A DNA stretch of 64,000 bases from an uncultured Prevotellaceae bacterium (GTDB lineage: Bacteria > Bacteroidota > Bacteroidia > Bacteroidales > Muribaculaceae): positions 1 through 64,000 of the forward strand of contig CAMJXD010000001.1 of assembly GCA_946409635.1 (NCBI GenBank). Direction: 5' to 3'. The first letter of the stretch is position 1. Every line of letters begins with the position of its first letter. This document shows positions 28,632-41,127 of the stretch, piece by piece. Position numbers and translations under genes: made by a program. Under the pieces are notes generated by a model that searched no databases, was not told the origin of the DNA, and was given only the letters and a program-made list of their open reading frames with translations.

Positions 28632-30477
28632 CCTGGAAAAGCGCAAACTGGTCATCGGCGGTTTCATCGTGGCCATCGTCATCATCTACATCGTCCGCCT
28701 GGTACAGCTCCAGGTGCTCGACACTACTTACAAGGCCCATGCCGACAACAACGCCTTCATGGAGAAGGTCATCTACCCCTCCAGGGGGCTCATCTATGAC
28801 CGCAACGACTCGCTCGTGGTGTTCAACACGCCCGAGTACGACCTGATGATGATTCCTAAGGACGTCCTTCCATTTGACACGATTGACTTTTGCAACACGC
28901 TGCAAATCAGCCGACAGGAATTTAACCGACGGTGGCAGGAGATGAGAAAGGGGCGCAACTACTCGGCCTTCACGCAGCAGGTGTTCATGAACCACCTCTC
29001 GCCCGAAGACTACGGACGGCTCCAGGAAAAACTCTACCGTTTCCCCGGATTCTTTGTCGTGCAGCGCATCCTCAGGCAGTACAACTATCACGTCGCGGCC
29101 AACGTGCTGGGCGACATCCGCGAGGTCAATGCCCGCGACATCAAGGGTGACGACTATTACCGCCCCGGCGACTACACCGGCGACCTGGGCATCGAGAAGA
29201 GTTACGAGACCTGGCTGCGCGGCATCAAGGGTAAGGAAATACTCATCCGCGACGCCACGGGCAAGATCAAGGGACGATACAACGACGGTGCCGATGATGT
29301 CGACCCCGTCGCCGGCAACAACCTCAAGCTCAGCATCGACATCGGCCTGCAAGCCTATGGCGAGATGATCATGCAGGGCAAGGTCGGCGCCATCGTGTGC
29401 ATTGAGCCCAAGACGGGCGAAATCCTCGCTCTGGTGTCCAGCCCCACCTACGACCCCTCGCTGCTCATGGGCAAGGAGCGCGGCAAGAACTACCGTGACC
29501 TGGTCAACAACCGCCTCAAGCCGCTCTACGACCGCTCCATCATGGCGGCCTACCCGCCCGGCTCGACCTTCAAGCCCACCCAAGGACTCATCTTCCTCGA
29601 CGAGGGAATCATCACCACGAGCTCCGTCTTTCCCTGCCACCGCGGATACGTCAACGCAGGACTGCGCGTGGGATGCCACGGCCACGGCTCACCCATTTCC
29701 CTGAAACCCGCCTTGCAGACGTCTTGCAATGCCTACTTCTGCTGGGGTTTCAAGTACATGATGGACAAGCGCTCCAAGTATGGTTCGACGGGTAAAGCCT
29801 TCGAGGTGTGGAAAAACCACATGGTCTCGATGGGATACGGCTACAAGCTGGGCATCGACATGCCGGGCGAGAGCCGAGGCTTCATCCCCAACACGGCCTT
29901 CTATGACAAGATCTACGGCGAGGGCAAGTGGGTGGGACAGACCATCATCAGCGACGCCATCGGTCAGGGCGAAATCCTGGCAACGCCCTTGCAGATTGCC
30001 AACCTGAGCGCCACCATCGCCAACCGCGGCTACTACATCACCCCCCACGTCGTGAAACACATCGAGGGCGTTGGCATCCTCAAGAAGAACCTCGAGCGAC
30101 ATGACACCGACATCGACAAGCGCTACTATGCCGACATCGTCGAGGGCATGCGCATGGCCGTGCTGGGAGGCACCTGTACCGGCGCCAACATCCCGGGCCT
30201 TGACGTGTGCGGCAAGACTGGTACGGCCCAGAACCCCCACGGCCGCGACCACTCGGTCTTCATGGGTTTTGCCCCCATGAACGATCCCAAGATTGCCGTC
30301 TGTGTCTACGTCGAGAACGCGGGCTTCGGAGCCACCTATGGCGTACCCATCGGTGCGCTGATGATTCAGCGCTACCTCATGGGCGACTCTCCGGGCCTGC
30401 AGGCCAGGGGACGCGCCATGGCCAGCCGCCACACCATCGCCCACCCCAAAGTAAAGAAATCAACAAACGACAACTGA
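28615..30477 (+). CDS. mrdA: Penicillin-binding protein 2
   Basis: 620 aa; MAAYPPGSTFKP (SxxK), SCN, CGKTGTAQNPHG (KTG). Confidence 0.95.
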   Translation: MRKDYNLEKRKLVIGGFIVAIVIIYIVRLVQLQVLDTTYKAHADNNAFMEKVIYPSRGLIYDRNDSLVVFNTPEYDLMMIPKDVLPFDTIDFCNTLQISRQEFNRRWQEMRKGRNYSAFTQQVFMNHLSPEDYGRLQEKLYRFPGFFVVQRILRQYNYHVAANVLGDIREVNARDIKGDDYYRPGDYTGDLGIEKSYETWLRGIKGKEILIRDATGKIKGRYNDGADDVDPVAGNNLKLSIDIGLQAYGEMIMQGKVGAIVCIEPKTGEILALVSSPTYDPSLLMGKERGKNYRDLVNNRLKPLYDRSIMAAYPPGSTFKPTQGLIFLDEGIITTSSVFPCHRGYVNAGLRVGCHGHGSPISLKPALQTSCNAYFCWGFKYMMDKRSKYGSTGKAFEVWKNHMVSMGYGYKLGIDMPGESRGFIPNTAFYDKIYGEGKWVGQTIISDAIGQGEILATPLQIANLSATIANRGYYITPHVVKHIEGVGILKKNLERHDTDIDKRYYADIVEGMRMAVLGGTCTGANIPGLDVCGKTGTAQNPHGRDHSVFMGFAPMNDPKIAVCVYVENAGFGATYGVPIGALMIQRYLMGDSPGLQARGRAMASRHTIAHPKVKKSTNDN

Positions 30478-30487
30478 CAACTGAATA

Positions 30488-31957
30488 ATGGAAAGGAACG
30501 AAGATGAGAATACCAACCTCTTGAGGTCGGTCGACTGGTTCACCATAGTCCTCTACCTCATCATGGTCATCGCCGGGGCGGTAAGCATCTATGCCGCCAC
30601 CTACGACTACGACAAGGCCAGCATGTTCGACCTGAGCGAGTTCTCGGGCAAGCAGTTCATGTGGGCCGGACTGTCGTTCCTCATCGGATTCTCGCTCCTG
30701 CTCATTGACAGGCGCATCTACGAGGCCTATGCCTATCCGCTCTACGGCTTCATGATACTGCTGTTGATTGTCACCATCTTTGTCGCCCCCGACATCAAGG
30801 GCTCCCGATCATGGCTGGTCTTTGGCCCGGTGAGCCTGCAGCCGGCCGAGTTTGCCAAGACGGCGACTGCGCTCGCGCTGGCCAAGCTGTTCAGCACCTA
30901 CGGGTTCCAGCTCAACGGTTGGCGCAACTATGCCATTGCCCTGGGCATCATCATGCTGCCCATCCTGTGCATCATTCTGGAGCGCGAGACGGGGTCGGCC
31001 CTGGTCTACACCTCGCTCATCTTTGTCCTCTACCGCGAGGGCATGTCGGGTTTTGTGTTGTTTGCCGCGCTCATGGCTGTCGTCTACTTTGTCGTGGTGC
31101 TCAAGTTTGCCGCTGTCACCTTCATGGCCATTCCCCTGGGCATGGTCATCGCCTTCATCATGGTCATGGTACTCATCGTGGCCATGTTGCTGCTCTATTG
31201 CCGCTCATGGATCCTGGGGCGCAACGTCATGCTGGGCTACCTAGCGGCAGCAGCCATCGCCGGCGGTCTCGAGCTGGCCGGTATCCACGTCAATGGCTAT
31301 GCCTTCTTCCTGCCCGTCATCATCCTCTCGCTGCTCTACCTGCTATATGGCATGCTGCATGAGCTTCACCTCAAGAAGGTGCTCACCACAGTCTGCTTTG
31401 CAGCAGCCTCACTCATCTTCCTGTTCACGGTCAGCTTTGCCTTCAACAAGGTGCTCGAGCCTCACCAGCAGACGCGCATCAAGGTCACCCTGGGCATCGA
31501 GGAGGACTTGCGAGGCGCTGGCTACAACGTCAACCAGAGCAAAATCGCCATCGGCAGCGGCGGCATTGCAGGCAAAGGCTTCCTCAACGGCACGCAGACC
31601 AAACTCAAGTACGTTCCCGAGCAGCACACCGACTTCATCTTCTGTACCATCGGCGAGGAGCAAGGCTTCATCGGCAGCGTTGCAGTGCTCCTGCTCTTCC
31701 TCGCATTGATATTGCGCATCATCACCCTGGCCGAGCGTAACCACTCCACGTTTGCCCGCGTGTATGCCTACTGTGTCGCATCCTATCTCATCTTCCACCT
31801 GGCCATCAACATCGGCATGGTCATCGGCCTGTGCCCCGTCATCGGCATCCCGTTGCCCTTCTTCAGCTACGGCGGCTCCTCACTGTGGGGATTCACCTTC
31901 CTGCTGTTCATCCTCTTGCGCATAGACGCCGACCGCGGCAACTACGGCACCTGGTAA
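30488..31957 (+). CDS. rodA: Rod shape-determining protein RodA (SEDS)
   Basis: 489 aa multi-TM; ERETGSALVYTSLIFVLYREG, PEQHTDFIFCTIGEEQGFIG, PFFSYGGSSLWGF. Confidence 0.95.
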   Translation: MERNEDENTNLLRSVDWFTIVLYLIMVIAGAVSIYAATYDYDKASMFDLSEFSGKQFMWAGLSFLIGFSLLLIDRRIYEAYAYPLYGFMILLLIVTIFVAPDIKGSRSWLVFGPVSLQPAEFAKTATALALAKLFSTYGFQLNGWRNYAIALGIIMLPILCIILERETGSALVYTSLIFVLYREGMSGFVLFAALMAVVYFVVVLKFAAVTFMAIPLGMVIAFIMVMVLIVAMLLLYCRSWILGRNVMLGYLAAAAIAGGLELAGIHVNGYAFFLPVIILSLLYLLYGMLHELHLKKVLTTVCFAAASLIFLFTVSFAFNKVLEPHQQTRIKVTLGIEEDLRGAGYNVNQSKIAIGSGGIAGKGFLNGTQTKLKYVPEQHTDFIFCTIGEEQGFIGSVAVLLLFLALILRIITLAERNHSTFARVYAYCVASYLIFHLAINIGMVIGLCPVIGIPLPFFSYGGSSLWGFTFLLFILLRIDADRGNYGTW

Positions 31958-31978
31958 AACGCCGTTTCCGCAAAATGC

Positions 31979-32863
31979 TTAGTCTTTGCCCTTGGCCATG
32001 AGCAGGGCCACGCAGATGAAGAAATGGATGACCAGGTACAAGGTGGTGAACAGGACATTAGGACGTGCATCAGCACCAAGTCCCACATTGTGAATTTCCT
32101 CGATGATGGGCGGCAGGGACTCCACTTGATAGAGCGGGTCGTTCACGTACTGTGACGAGTTTTCTACAGCATTGACATACTTGTCATATCCCACGTAATT
32201 GTAGGCAAAGATGCGATGATAGGTATGGCACTGGTTGTCATTGCGGTGATCGGAAACCTTTTGTCGCAGTTTTTCCTGTGCATCGTCATCGGCCTCTTCA
32301 ATCTCATCGCTATTTTTCCATCGGGTATTATAGTACACTCTGTCATCAAAGGCCAAATAAACGCCATGGCTATCCCTGATTGGGGCAACAACACGGGCTG
32401 TATATTTTCTCCGTCCCCTTCTCTCATGGGATAGACTCACATCATAGCCACGGCAATTATCCATCACATCGATTTCCTGCTCACTCATTATATACTCGGC
32501 ATCGCCGATGCTCTCGCGAGTGATGCGCTCGCAGTGATGATAGGACGAGGTGGCCCGGTGGACATATTGATCAATGACCAAAAGCCCGCTGCCAATGCTC
32601 ATGCCAAAAAAGAGATAGGCCACAAAACGATAGTTGTCCTTTTTAGGTATTGCACTGAACTGTTTCCTCAAGAGGAAAACCGTCATCACCACCCACGCTA
32701 GACCGACAAAGAAACCCATCGAGCGCCTCTGATACTTTAGGTCGGTACAATTCACGCCCCAACATAGCAGTGCAAATAAGGCTACCGACAGCAGCGAGCC
32801 CACTGTAATAACCAGGACCCTTTGCCACCCCTGTGACCAATCATGTTTCTTTCTTCCCATCAT
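31979..32863 (-). CDS. Hypothetical multi-pass membrane protein
   Basis: ~294 aa from MMGRKKHDW; N-terminal TM plus C-terminal TM. Confidence 0.7.
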   Translation of the reverse strand: MMGRKKHDWSQGWQRVLVITVGSLLSVALFALLCWGVNCTDLKYQRRSMGFFVGLAWVVMTVFLLRKQFSAIPKKDNYRFVAYLFFGMSIGSGLLVIDQYVHRATSSYHHCERITRESIGDAEYIMSEQEIDVMDNCRGYDVSLSHERRGRRKYTARVVAPIRDSHGVYLAFDDRVYYNTRWKNSDEIEEADDDAQEKLRQKVSDHRNDNQCHTYHRIFAYNYVGYDKYVNAVENSSQYVNDPLYQVESLPPIIEEIHNVGLGADARPNVLFTTLYLVIHFFICVALLMAKGKD

Positions 32864-32882
32864 GAAAAAATGAATGATATTA

Positions 32883-34010
32883 CTACCGCTTGAGCCAGAG
32901 GGCAAAGAATCGGTCATAGACCTGATAAGCGCCTTGGGCGTCCAAAACCAGTTCCTTTTCTACTAACGTCTTGACAGCTGAGCTGATTGTGCTGGTAGCT
33001 CCCAGCTGATACCGACTGATAAAAGATTGACCTAAAGCTTGCTGCACTGATCCCTCTTTAGCTATCGCTCTAAGCAGCTTAGCTTGAGCAGGTGTCACCA
33101 ATCGCATGAATGTCTGGAATGTAGCTTCGTTTTCATCGACAATACTCGTCAAAACTTTATCGACGACTTCTCGTGTGACCAACGTATCTCCAGACTCATA
33201 CACGCGATTCAGCAACATCTGGACATACCATGTGTGACCAGCAAGTTTTTTATATAGGAACCCAAACACATCAGCATTTAACTGCTGACCATGAGCCTCC
33301 AGTTTCTTTTTGGCAAAGTCATAATAAGACTCTTCCTGTATCTCATAAAGGTTCATGATTTGTGTGCTCTGATAAAACGGGCGGTTGGCTGATGCGAACA
33401 TATTTTCCAATACATGACGCTGGCTGCCCGAGAAGATAAAATGAACATTATTCAGTTGCTGGATGTGTGAACGCAACAAGGCTTCCACATTCTTGTCACC
33501 ATAATCAGCAATAGACTGAAATTCGTCCATAGCAACGACACATTGCTGGCCCGACTGCTCCATATAGGAGAATATCTCAGCCAACGAATGTTCTGCCAAT
33601 TCCGGCTTGACATCAACCATAACGGTAGGTACGCCAGTCAAAGAGTCAAAGCTAAACAATGGGCGCAAAGATTTGAAAAAAGAAGTGAGCTGTTTTACAA
33701 TCTTTCTTTTAGTTGTGTCAAGTGACCCCAATACAACAACGGCCAATTGTTCAACAAGAGAGACCAAGCTATCGGTTTTATATAAATCCACATAGTAGCA
33801 TTTTGCTCGTTTTTCAGCCTCTAAGCGATGAAAAACATGACGAATTAGGCCCGTTTTTCCCATTCGGCGAGGGCTTATCAGGGTCACATTTCTGCCATTT
33901 CTTAATGCCGAAACCAGTTTATTGGATTCTTGCTCTCTATCACAAAAATAAACAGGAGACATATAACCTGTTAAAAGAAACGGATTTAAAGGTGTCGTCT
34001 TCTTATTCAT
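32883..34010 (-). CDS. AAA ATPase (archaeal ATPase / DUF234-type ATP-binding protein)
   Basis: 375 aa; LISPRRMGKTGLIRHVF, CVVAMDEFQSI, C-terminal wHTH; AT-richer than flanks. Confidence 0.88.
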   Translation of the reverse strand: MNKKTTPLNPFLLTGYMSPVYFCDREQESNKLVSALRNGRNVTLISPRRMGKTGLIRHVFHRLEAEKRAKCYYVDLYKTDSLVSLVEQLAVVVLGSLDTTKRKIVKQLTSFFKSLRPLFSFDSLTGVPTVMVDVKPELAEHSLAEIFSYMEQSGQQCVVAMDEFQSIADYGDKNVEALLRSHIQQLNNVHFIFSGSQRHVLENMFASANRPFYQSTQIMNLYEIQEESYYDFAKKKLEAHGQQLNADVFGFLYKKLAGHTWYVQMLLNRVYESGDTLVTREVVDKVLTSIVDENEATFQTFMRLVTPAQAKLLRAIAKEGSVQQALGQSFISRYQLGATSTISSAVKTLVEKELVLDAQGAYQVYDRFFALWLKR

Positions 34011-34032
34011 AATTTCATTAATTCAAAATTTA

Positions 34033-34077
34033 TTGCGAAAATATTGTTGCGAACTTTTCGTTGCGAATTTTTCGCAA
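34033..34077. repeat. Three TTGCGAA copies at exact 14-nt spacing plus an inverted TTCGCAA
   Basis: TTGCGAA at 34033, 34047, 34061; TTCGCAA at 34071; just upstream of the AAA ATPase start. Confidence 0.75.
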
Positions 34078-34325
34078 TGCAAAATTAAATGATTATTCTC
34101 AAGCAACCAAATATCAGTTCAAAAAAGTATCTTTTCTCGATATAAAATACTATTGGGGGTCTCGTTAATCTATTGCAAGTTGGCATCATTCTTTCCAAAT
34201 CCGAAATTTTTACCACTTTAGGTGGGTTTTTGACCGAAAACAGTGGTTTTTCCCTCTTGTGGGATCCTTTCAACTTGTAAAGAAGATTGATTTCAAGGAG
34301 GTGCAGCGAGGATTCTCAATCGCCA

Positions 34326-35133
34326 CTACTCATCTTCATCACCAGGAATTCCCCTCTGCATCCACTGGACATGGACCGCACCAGCAAGGCCTCCACTCAG
34401 GAAGCCGGCAAGATGGGCCGACATGCTCATGCCAGGCAGCACCCGCGTCGCTATCGTGAAAACTAAAAAGATAATGGCCACCGTGAACGACACTCTAAAG
34501 GTCCTATAGGTCATGCGCCACGCACGGGTCTTATCAAAGAAGATGGCACTGATACAGTAGCCGTACATACCCATTATGGCCCCCGAAGCGCCAGTGACAA
34601 TTCCGTCGCTGTAGATGGCACTGCACAAGACTCCCACGATGCCCGTCCCGAAAAACACCAGCAGACCACGCCACCCTTGCAGCGACTTGCCGAAAAAGGC
34701 CAGCACAGCGCCCAGGGCAAACAGGTTCAGGCCCAGGTGTATGTAGTCGGCGTGCATGAGCATTGACGTGAGCAACCGCCACCACTCACCCAGCGTTATC
34801 AAGTGATAGCCTGTGATGGCCCCATAGTCGAGAAGCATCGATGAATGAGTATAGCCCATAGCCATTGCTGTCACATAATAGGCCACAAGCAGGATGACAA
34901 TCAGCACGCCAGACCAGTTGGCGGGAGTCTTGACAAACCTGATGACCTCGTCAATCAGGTCGGCATCGAGTTCTGCTACTTCTTTCCCCTTTCTTGACAG
35001 AGCATGGGATAAAACCAAGGCCAACCACCCAATACAGCAACCCGTATAGAGCCAACGACAGCAGTGAGCCCATCGTGATCGAGAAGGCACCCTTCCCCAC
35101 TCTTGCCCAATCTTGTCTATTGCCTGTCGTCAT
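34326..35133 (-). CDS. Rhomboid-family intramembrane serine protease, apparently frameshifted
   Basis: GASGAIMG, HLGLNLFALG and MSAHLAGF in frame 34326..35090; natural N-terminus MTTGNRQDWARVGKGAFSITMGSLLSLALYGLLYWVVGLGF in frame 34951..35133; frames join near GGGG (plus CCCC 34986-34989). Confidence 0.75.
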
Positions 35134-35260
35134 GAAATATAAATATCCTCTAAATATTCATTGCAAAATTACTCATTTAACCCAGAGCAGCCAAATAATG
35201 GGAGAGGATATAGGCGTAAATATACTAACGCGCACGGGTTACACGTTATTGAATTGTCAG

Positions 35261-35276
35261 TTGGCATCATTTTTGC
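35261..35276 (+). promoter_or_regulatory. Sigma-54-like -24/-12 element TTGGCATCATTTTTGC
   Basis: GG and GC dinucleotides at canonical 10-nt spacing, upstream of the 35295 ORF. Confidence 0.5.
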
Positions 35277-35294
35277 CACTGTGTTAACGTATAG

Positions 35295-36548
35295 ATGCAA
35301 CGACTGCTGACAAAATACTATGTGACGATGCTGTGTGCCCTGTGTGCAACGGGTACACTCAATGCCGTGCCCCAGCTACCTCAGCCTGCCGAGGCCCAAG
35401 AGGAGGAGCAACTGGTCGAGGAGCCGGTGAGCGTGAGCCTTGTCACGTTCTATCCTGGCAGTGAGCCGCACAACATCTTCGGTCACAGCGAGGTACGCGT
35501 CAAGCAAGGCCCAGTCGACCTCTACTTCAACTATGGTGTATTCGACTTCCAGGCACCCGCATTCATGTGGCGATTCATGCTGGGTGAGACCGATTATATC
35601 TGTGCCCCTGTCCCACGAGCCTATGCCACAATGGGTATGGAACAGCGGCGCATGGTTGAGCAGGAACTCAACCTGCCCCAGGATAGAGCCATTGCCGTGA
35701 GGGACTTCCTGTGGAACAATGCCCAGCCTGAGAACCGCACCTATCGCTATAAGTTCCTGAGCGACAACTGCTCTACCCGCCCCCGCGACATCATCGAGAT
35801 GGCCGCTGGCGACGGCCTGCAATACCCGGCGATGGGCGACACAGCTGTCACCTATCGTGACATTTTGGCACACTACTGCCGCAACTACGCCTGGGAGCGA
35901 TTCGGCATCGACCTGGTGCTGGGATGGGATATCGATACCGTGCTTGACCAGCGCGCCACCATGTTTATCCCCATGCTGCTGATGGATGCCGTGGCTGGAG
36001 CCACCATAACCATCGACGGCCAGACCATGCCGCTGGTCAAGGCTACCACAGTGCCTATCGACAAGAGCACCGAGGGCAACGTCAGGCCACCCACGCCCTG
36101 GTACATCTCACCACTGGCCATTGCACTGATTGTGCTGGCAATCACACTCATCGTGAGTGGCCGCGACTGGCGGCGCCGCGACGTGTCTCGATGGCTCGAC
36201 TCGATGCTCTTCACGGCAGGAGGCTTGGCAGGGTGCATCCTGTTTTTCCTCATCTGCTTCTCTACCCACGAGGCCACCTCACACAATGTCAACATCCTGT
36301 GGCTCAACCCGCTGCTGTTACTGCTGGCCATCCTGCCCTGGTTCAAGAAAACCCGCAATGCCGCCCGTTGGCTCCATGCCCTCAACGCCCTGGTTGTAGC
36401 CCTGCTCATGCTGGCCTGGCCATGGCAGCCCCAGGTGGCCAACATAGCCTTCTTCCCCCTAATGGCGGCCCTGGTGACACGCTCGTTGACCAACGTGTGG
36501 CTCACCTGCCAAAAGACCCGCGGCCCCGATTCCCCTACCATTCATTAA
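35295..36548 (+). CDS. DUF4105-family protein (Lnb-type lipoprotein N-acyltransferase domain)
   Basis: 417 aa; PGSEPHNIFGHSEVRVKQGPVDLYFNYGVFDF, FLSDNCSTRPRDIIE, C-terminal TM helices. Confidence 0.85.
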   Translation: MQRLLTKYYVTMLCALCATGTLNAVPQLPQPAEAQEEEQLVEEPVSVSLVTFYPGSEPHNIFGHSEVRVKQGPVDLYFNYGVFDFQAPAFMWRFMLGETDYICAPVPRAYATMGMEQRRMVEQELNLPQDRAIAVRDFLWNNAQPENRTYRYKFLSDNCSTRPRDIIEMAAGDGLQYPAMGDTAVTYRDILAHYCRNYAWERFGIDLVLGWDIDTVLDQRATMFIPMLLMDAVAGATITIDGQTMPLVKATTVPIDKSTEGNVRPPTPWYISPLAIALIVLAITLIVSGRDWRRRDVSRWLDSMLFTAGGLAGCILFFLICFSTHEATSHNVNILWLNPLLLLLAILPWFKKTRNAARWLHALNALVVALLMLAWPWQPQVANIAFFPLMAALVTRSLTNVWLTCQKTRGPDSPTIH

Positions 36549-36672
36549 CTGCCAGCTGGCCCATCACAGGCCTAAGAACCCAGCGCAACCTGTATGGCCA
36601 AGAAATCTGGCAAAAAGCTATCCTCTAGCATTTTTATAGCCTCTTTTTGGCTGATAATCGGCTAAGAAATAG

Positions 36673-36680
36673 TACCTTTG
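36673..36680 (+). promoter_or_regulatory. -7 element TACCTTTG for secA
   Basis: TAnnTTTG 53 nt upstream. Confidence 0.55.
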
Positions 36681-36732
36681 CAATTTGGACAACGAACAAA
36701 ACAAATCATAACATACAACAAAACCTAATCAA

Positions 36733-40068
<3,336 letters not shown>

Positions 40069-40095
40069 CCGCGCACCCCGGCACCATTAACTATA

Positions 40096-40131
40096 AACAC
40101 GCCAGCCTGATGAACTCCAGGTTGGCGTGTT
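40096..40131 (+). terminator. Terminator hairpin after secA
   Basis: AACACGCCAGCCTG / CAGGTTGGCGTGTT then TCTCGTTTTC. Confidence 0.8.
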
Positions 40132-40156
40132 CTCGTTTTCAGTCACATCCTCTCAG

Positions 40157-40906
40157 TCAGTCGTCTAACTCGTCGTCCACAATCAGACGCAGCCACTGGG
40201 CGATCCTCATGGGGATGGGGCCCGCAGGTTCGCTATACATCAGGCGCTCGTTGAGTTCCTGCAACAGGGGGCGGGCATCACTCTCCCCTGCCCGCTCGAT
40301 GATGGCATGGGCCTCGGGCATGGCACGCTCCATCACCGCCTGGCTGGAAGGACGCAGCAGGAAGCTGCGCCAGTACAGCCAGTAGGCGTAGTCATAGATG
40401 CGTTGGGCATCCTCAGGGTTGTCCAGGTCCACCTCGCTGGCGATGCAGAACTGGCGCGGCACCGGCGCCTGCTCGTATTCCTCGTCAAGCAGCTTGTAGA
40501 AGGCCAGCGACAGGGCGTTGAGTTCGGCATCATGCGGGTCGAGCACGTCGCCGCCGCGCTCGCCAGCTATCGTCCACCACATCACATAGCGCACATCATC
40601 CTGGTTCAGTTCATAGTCCACATAGTCTTCACGACGACCATAATGAGGCACGGGACTGCCATGACGCTCCATGTGCATCCGCGAGAACGAGCGCCACAGG
40701 CCGCCGTCGGCCACCACGTCCTGGTAATAACCCGTCACGGCGAGTACCACATCGCGGCGCACGTCATCATCCAGGCCATGCAGCCAGGGCGCCTCGTCCC
40801 ACAACTTGGCCAGCCGTAACGCTATCCACAGGTAGAACTGATCGGTCTCAGCCACCTGGGGGGCTCCCGGCTGTCGCTCCATATAATCCTTTACTCTGAT
40901 TTCCAT
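40157..40906 (-). CDS. DUF3843-like hypothetical protein
   Basis: 249 aa; MEIRVKDYMERQPGAPQVAETDQFYLWIALRLAKLW pattern. Confidence 0.65.
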   Translation of the reverse strand: MEIRVKDYMERQPGAPQVAETDQFYLWIALRLAKLWDEAPWLHGLDDDVRRDVVLAVTGYYQDVVADGGLWRSFSRMHMERHGSPVPHYGRREDYVDYELNQDDVRYVMWWTIAGERGGDVLDPHDAELNALSLAFYKLLDEEYEQAPVPRQFCIASEVDLDNPEDAQRIYDYAYWLYWRSFLLRPSSQAVMERAMPEAHAIIERAGESDARPLLQELNERLMYSEPAGPIPMRIAQWLRLIVDDELDD

Positions 40907-40988
40907 ACGCGATTATTTACATGTTACCGTGGATTCAATAAAAAAAACGACAGGAAAACAATCAACCTTGTCTTCCCGTCGTGTCAGG

Positions 40989-41061
40989 AGCCGCGAGCGG
41001 GACTCGAACCCGCGACCTTTTCGTTACGAATGAAATGCTCTACCGACTGAGCTATTGCGGC
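40989..41061 (-). tRNA. tRNA-Thr(CGT)
   Basis: GCCGCAATAGCTCAGTCGGTAGAGCATTTCATTCGTAACGAAAAGGTCGCGGGTTCGAGTCCCGCTCGCGGCT; loop TTCGTAA. Confidence 0.93.
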
Positions 41062-41127
41062 TTGGTGCAATGCGATCTCTTGCAATGCGGGTGCAAAGGT
41101 AATACCTTTTTCTTAATTTCGCAAACT

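Noticed and set aside
34980-35000. Programmed -1 frameshift in the rhomboid gene
   Set aside because: The frame change needed is +1 (or -2), and AAAGGGG is not a recognised +1 site; an indel in the G tract is simpler.
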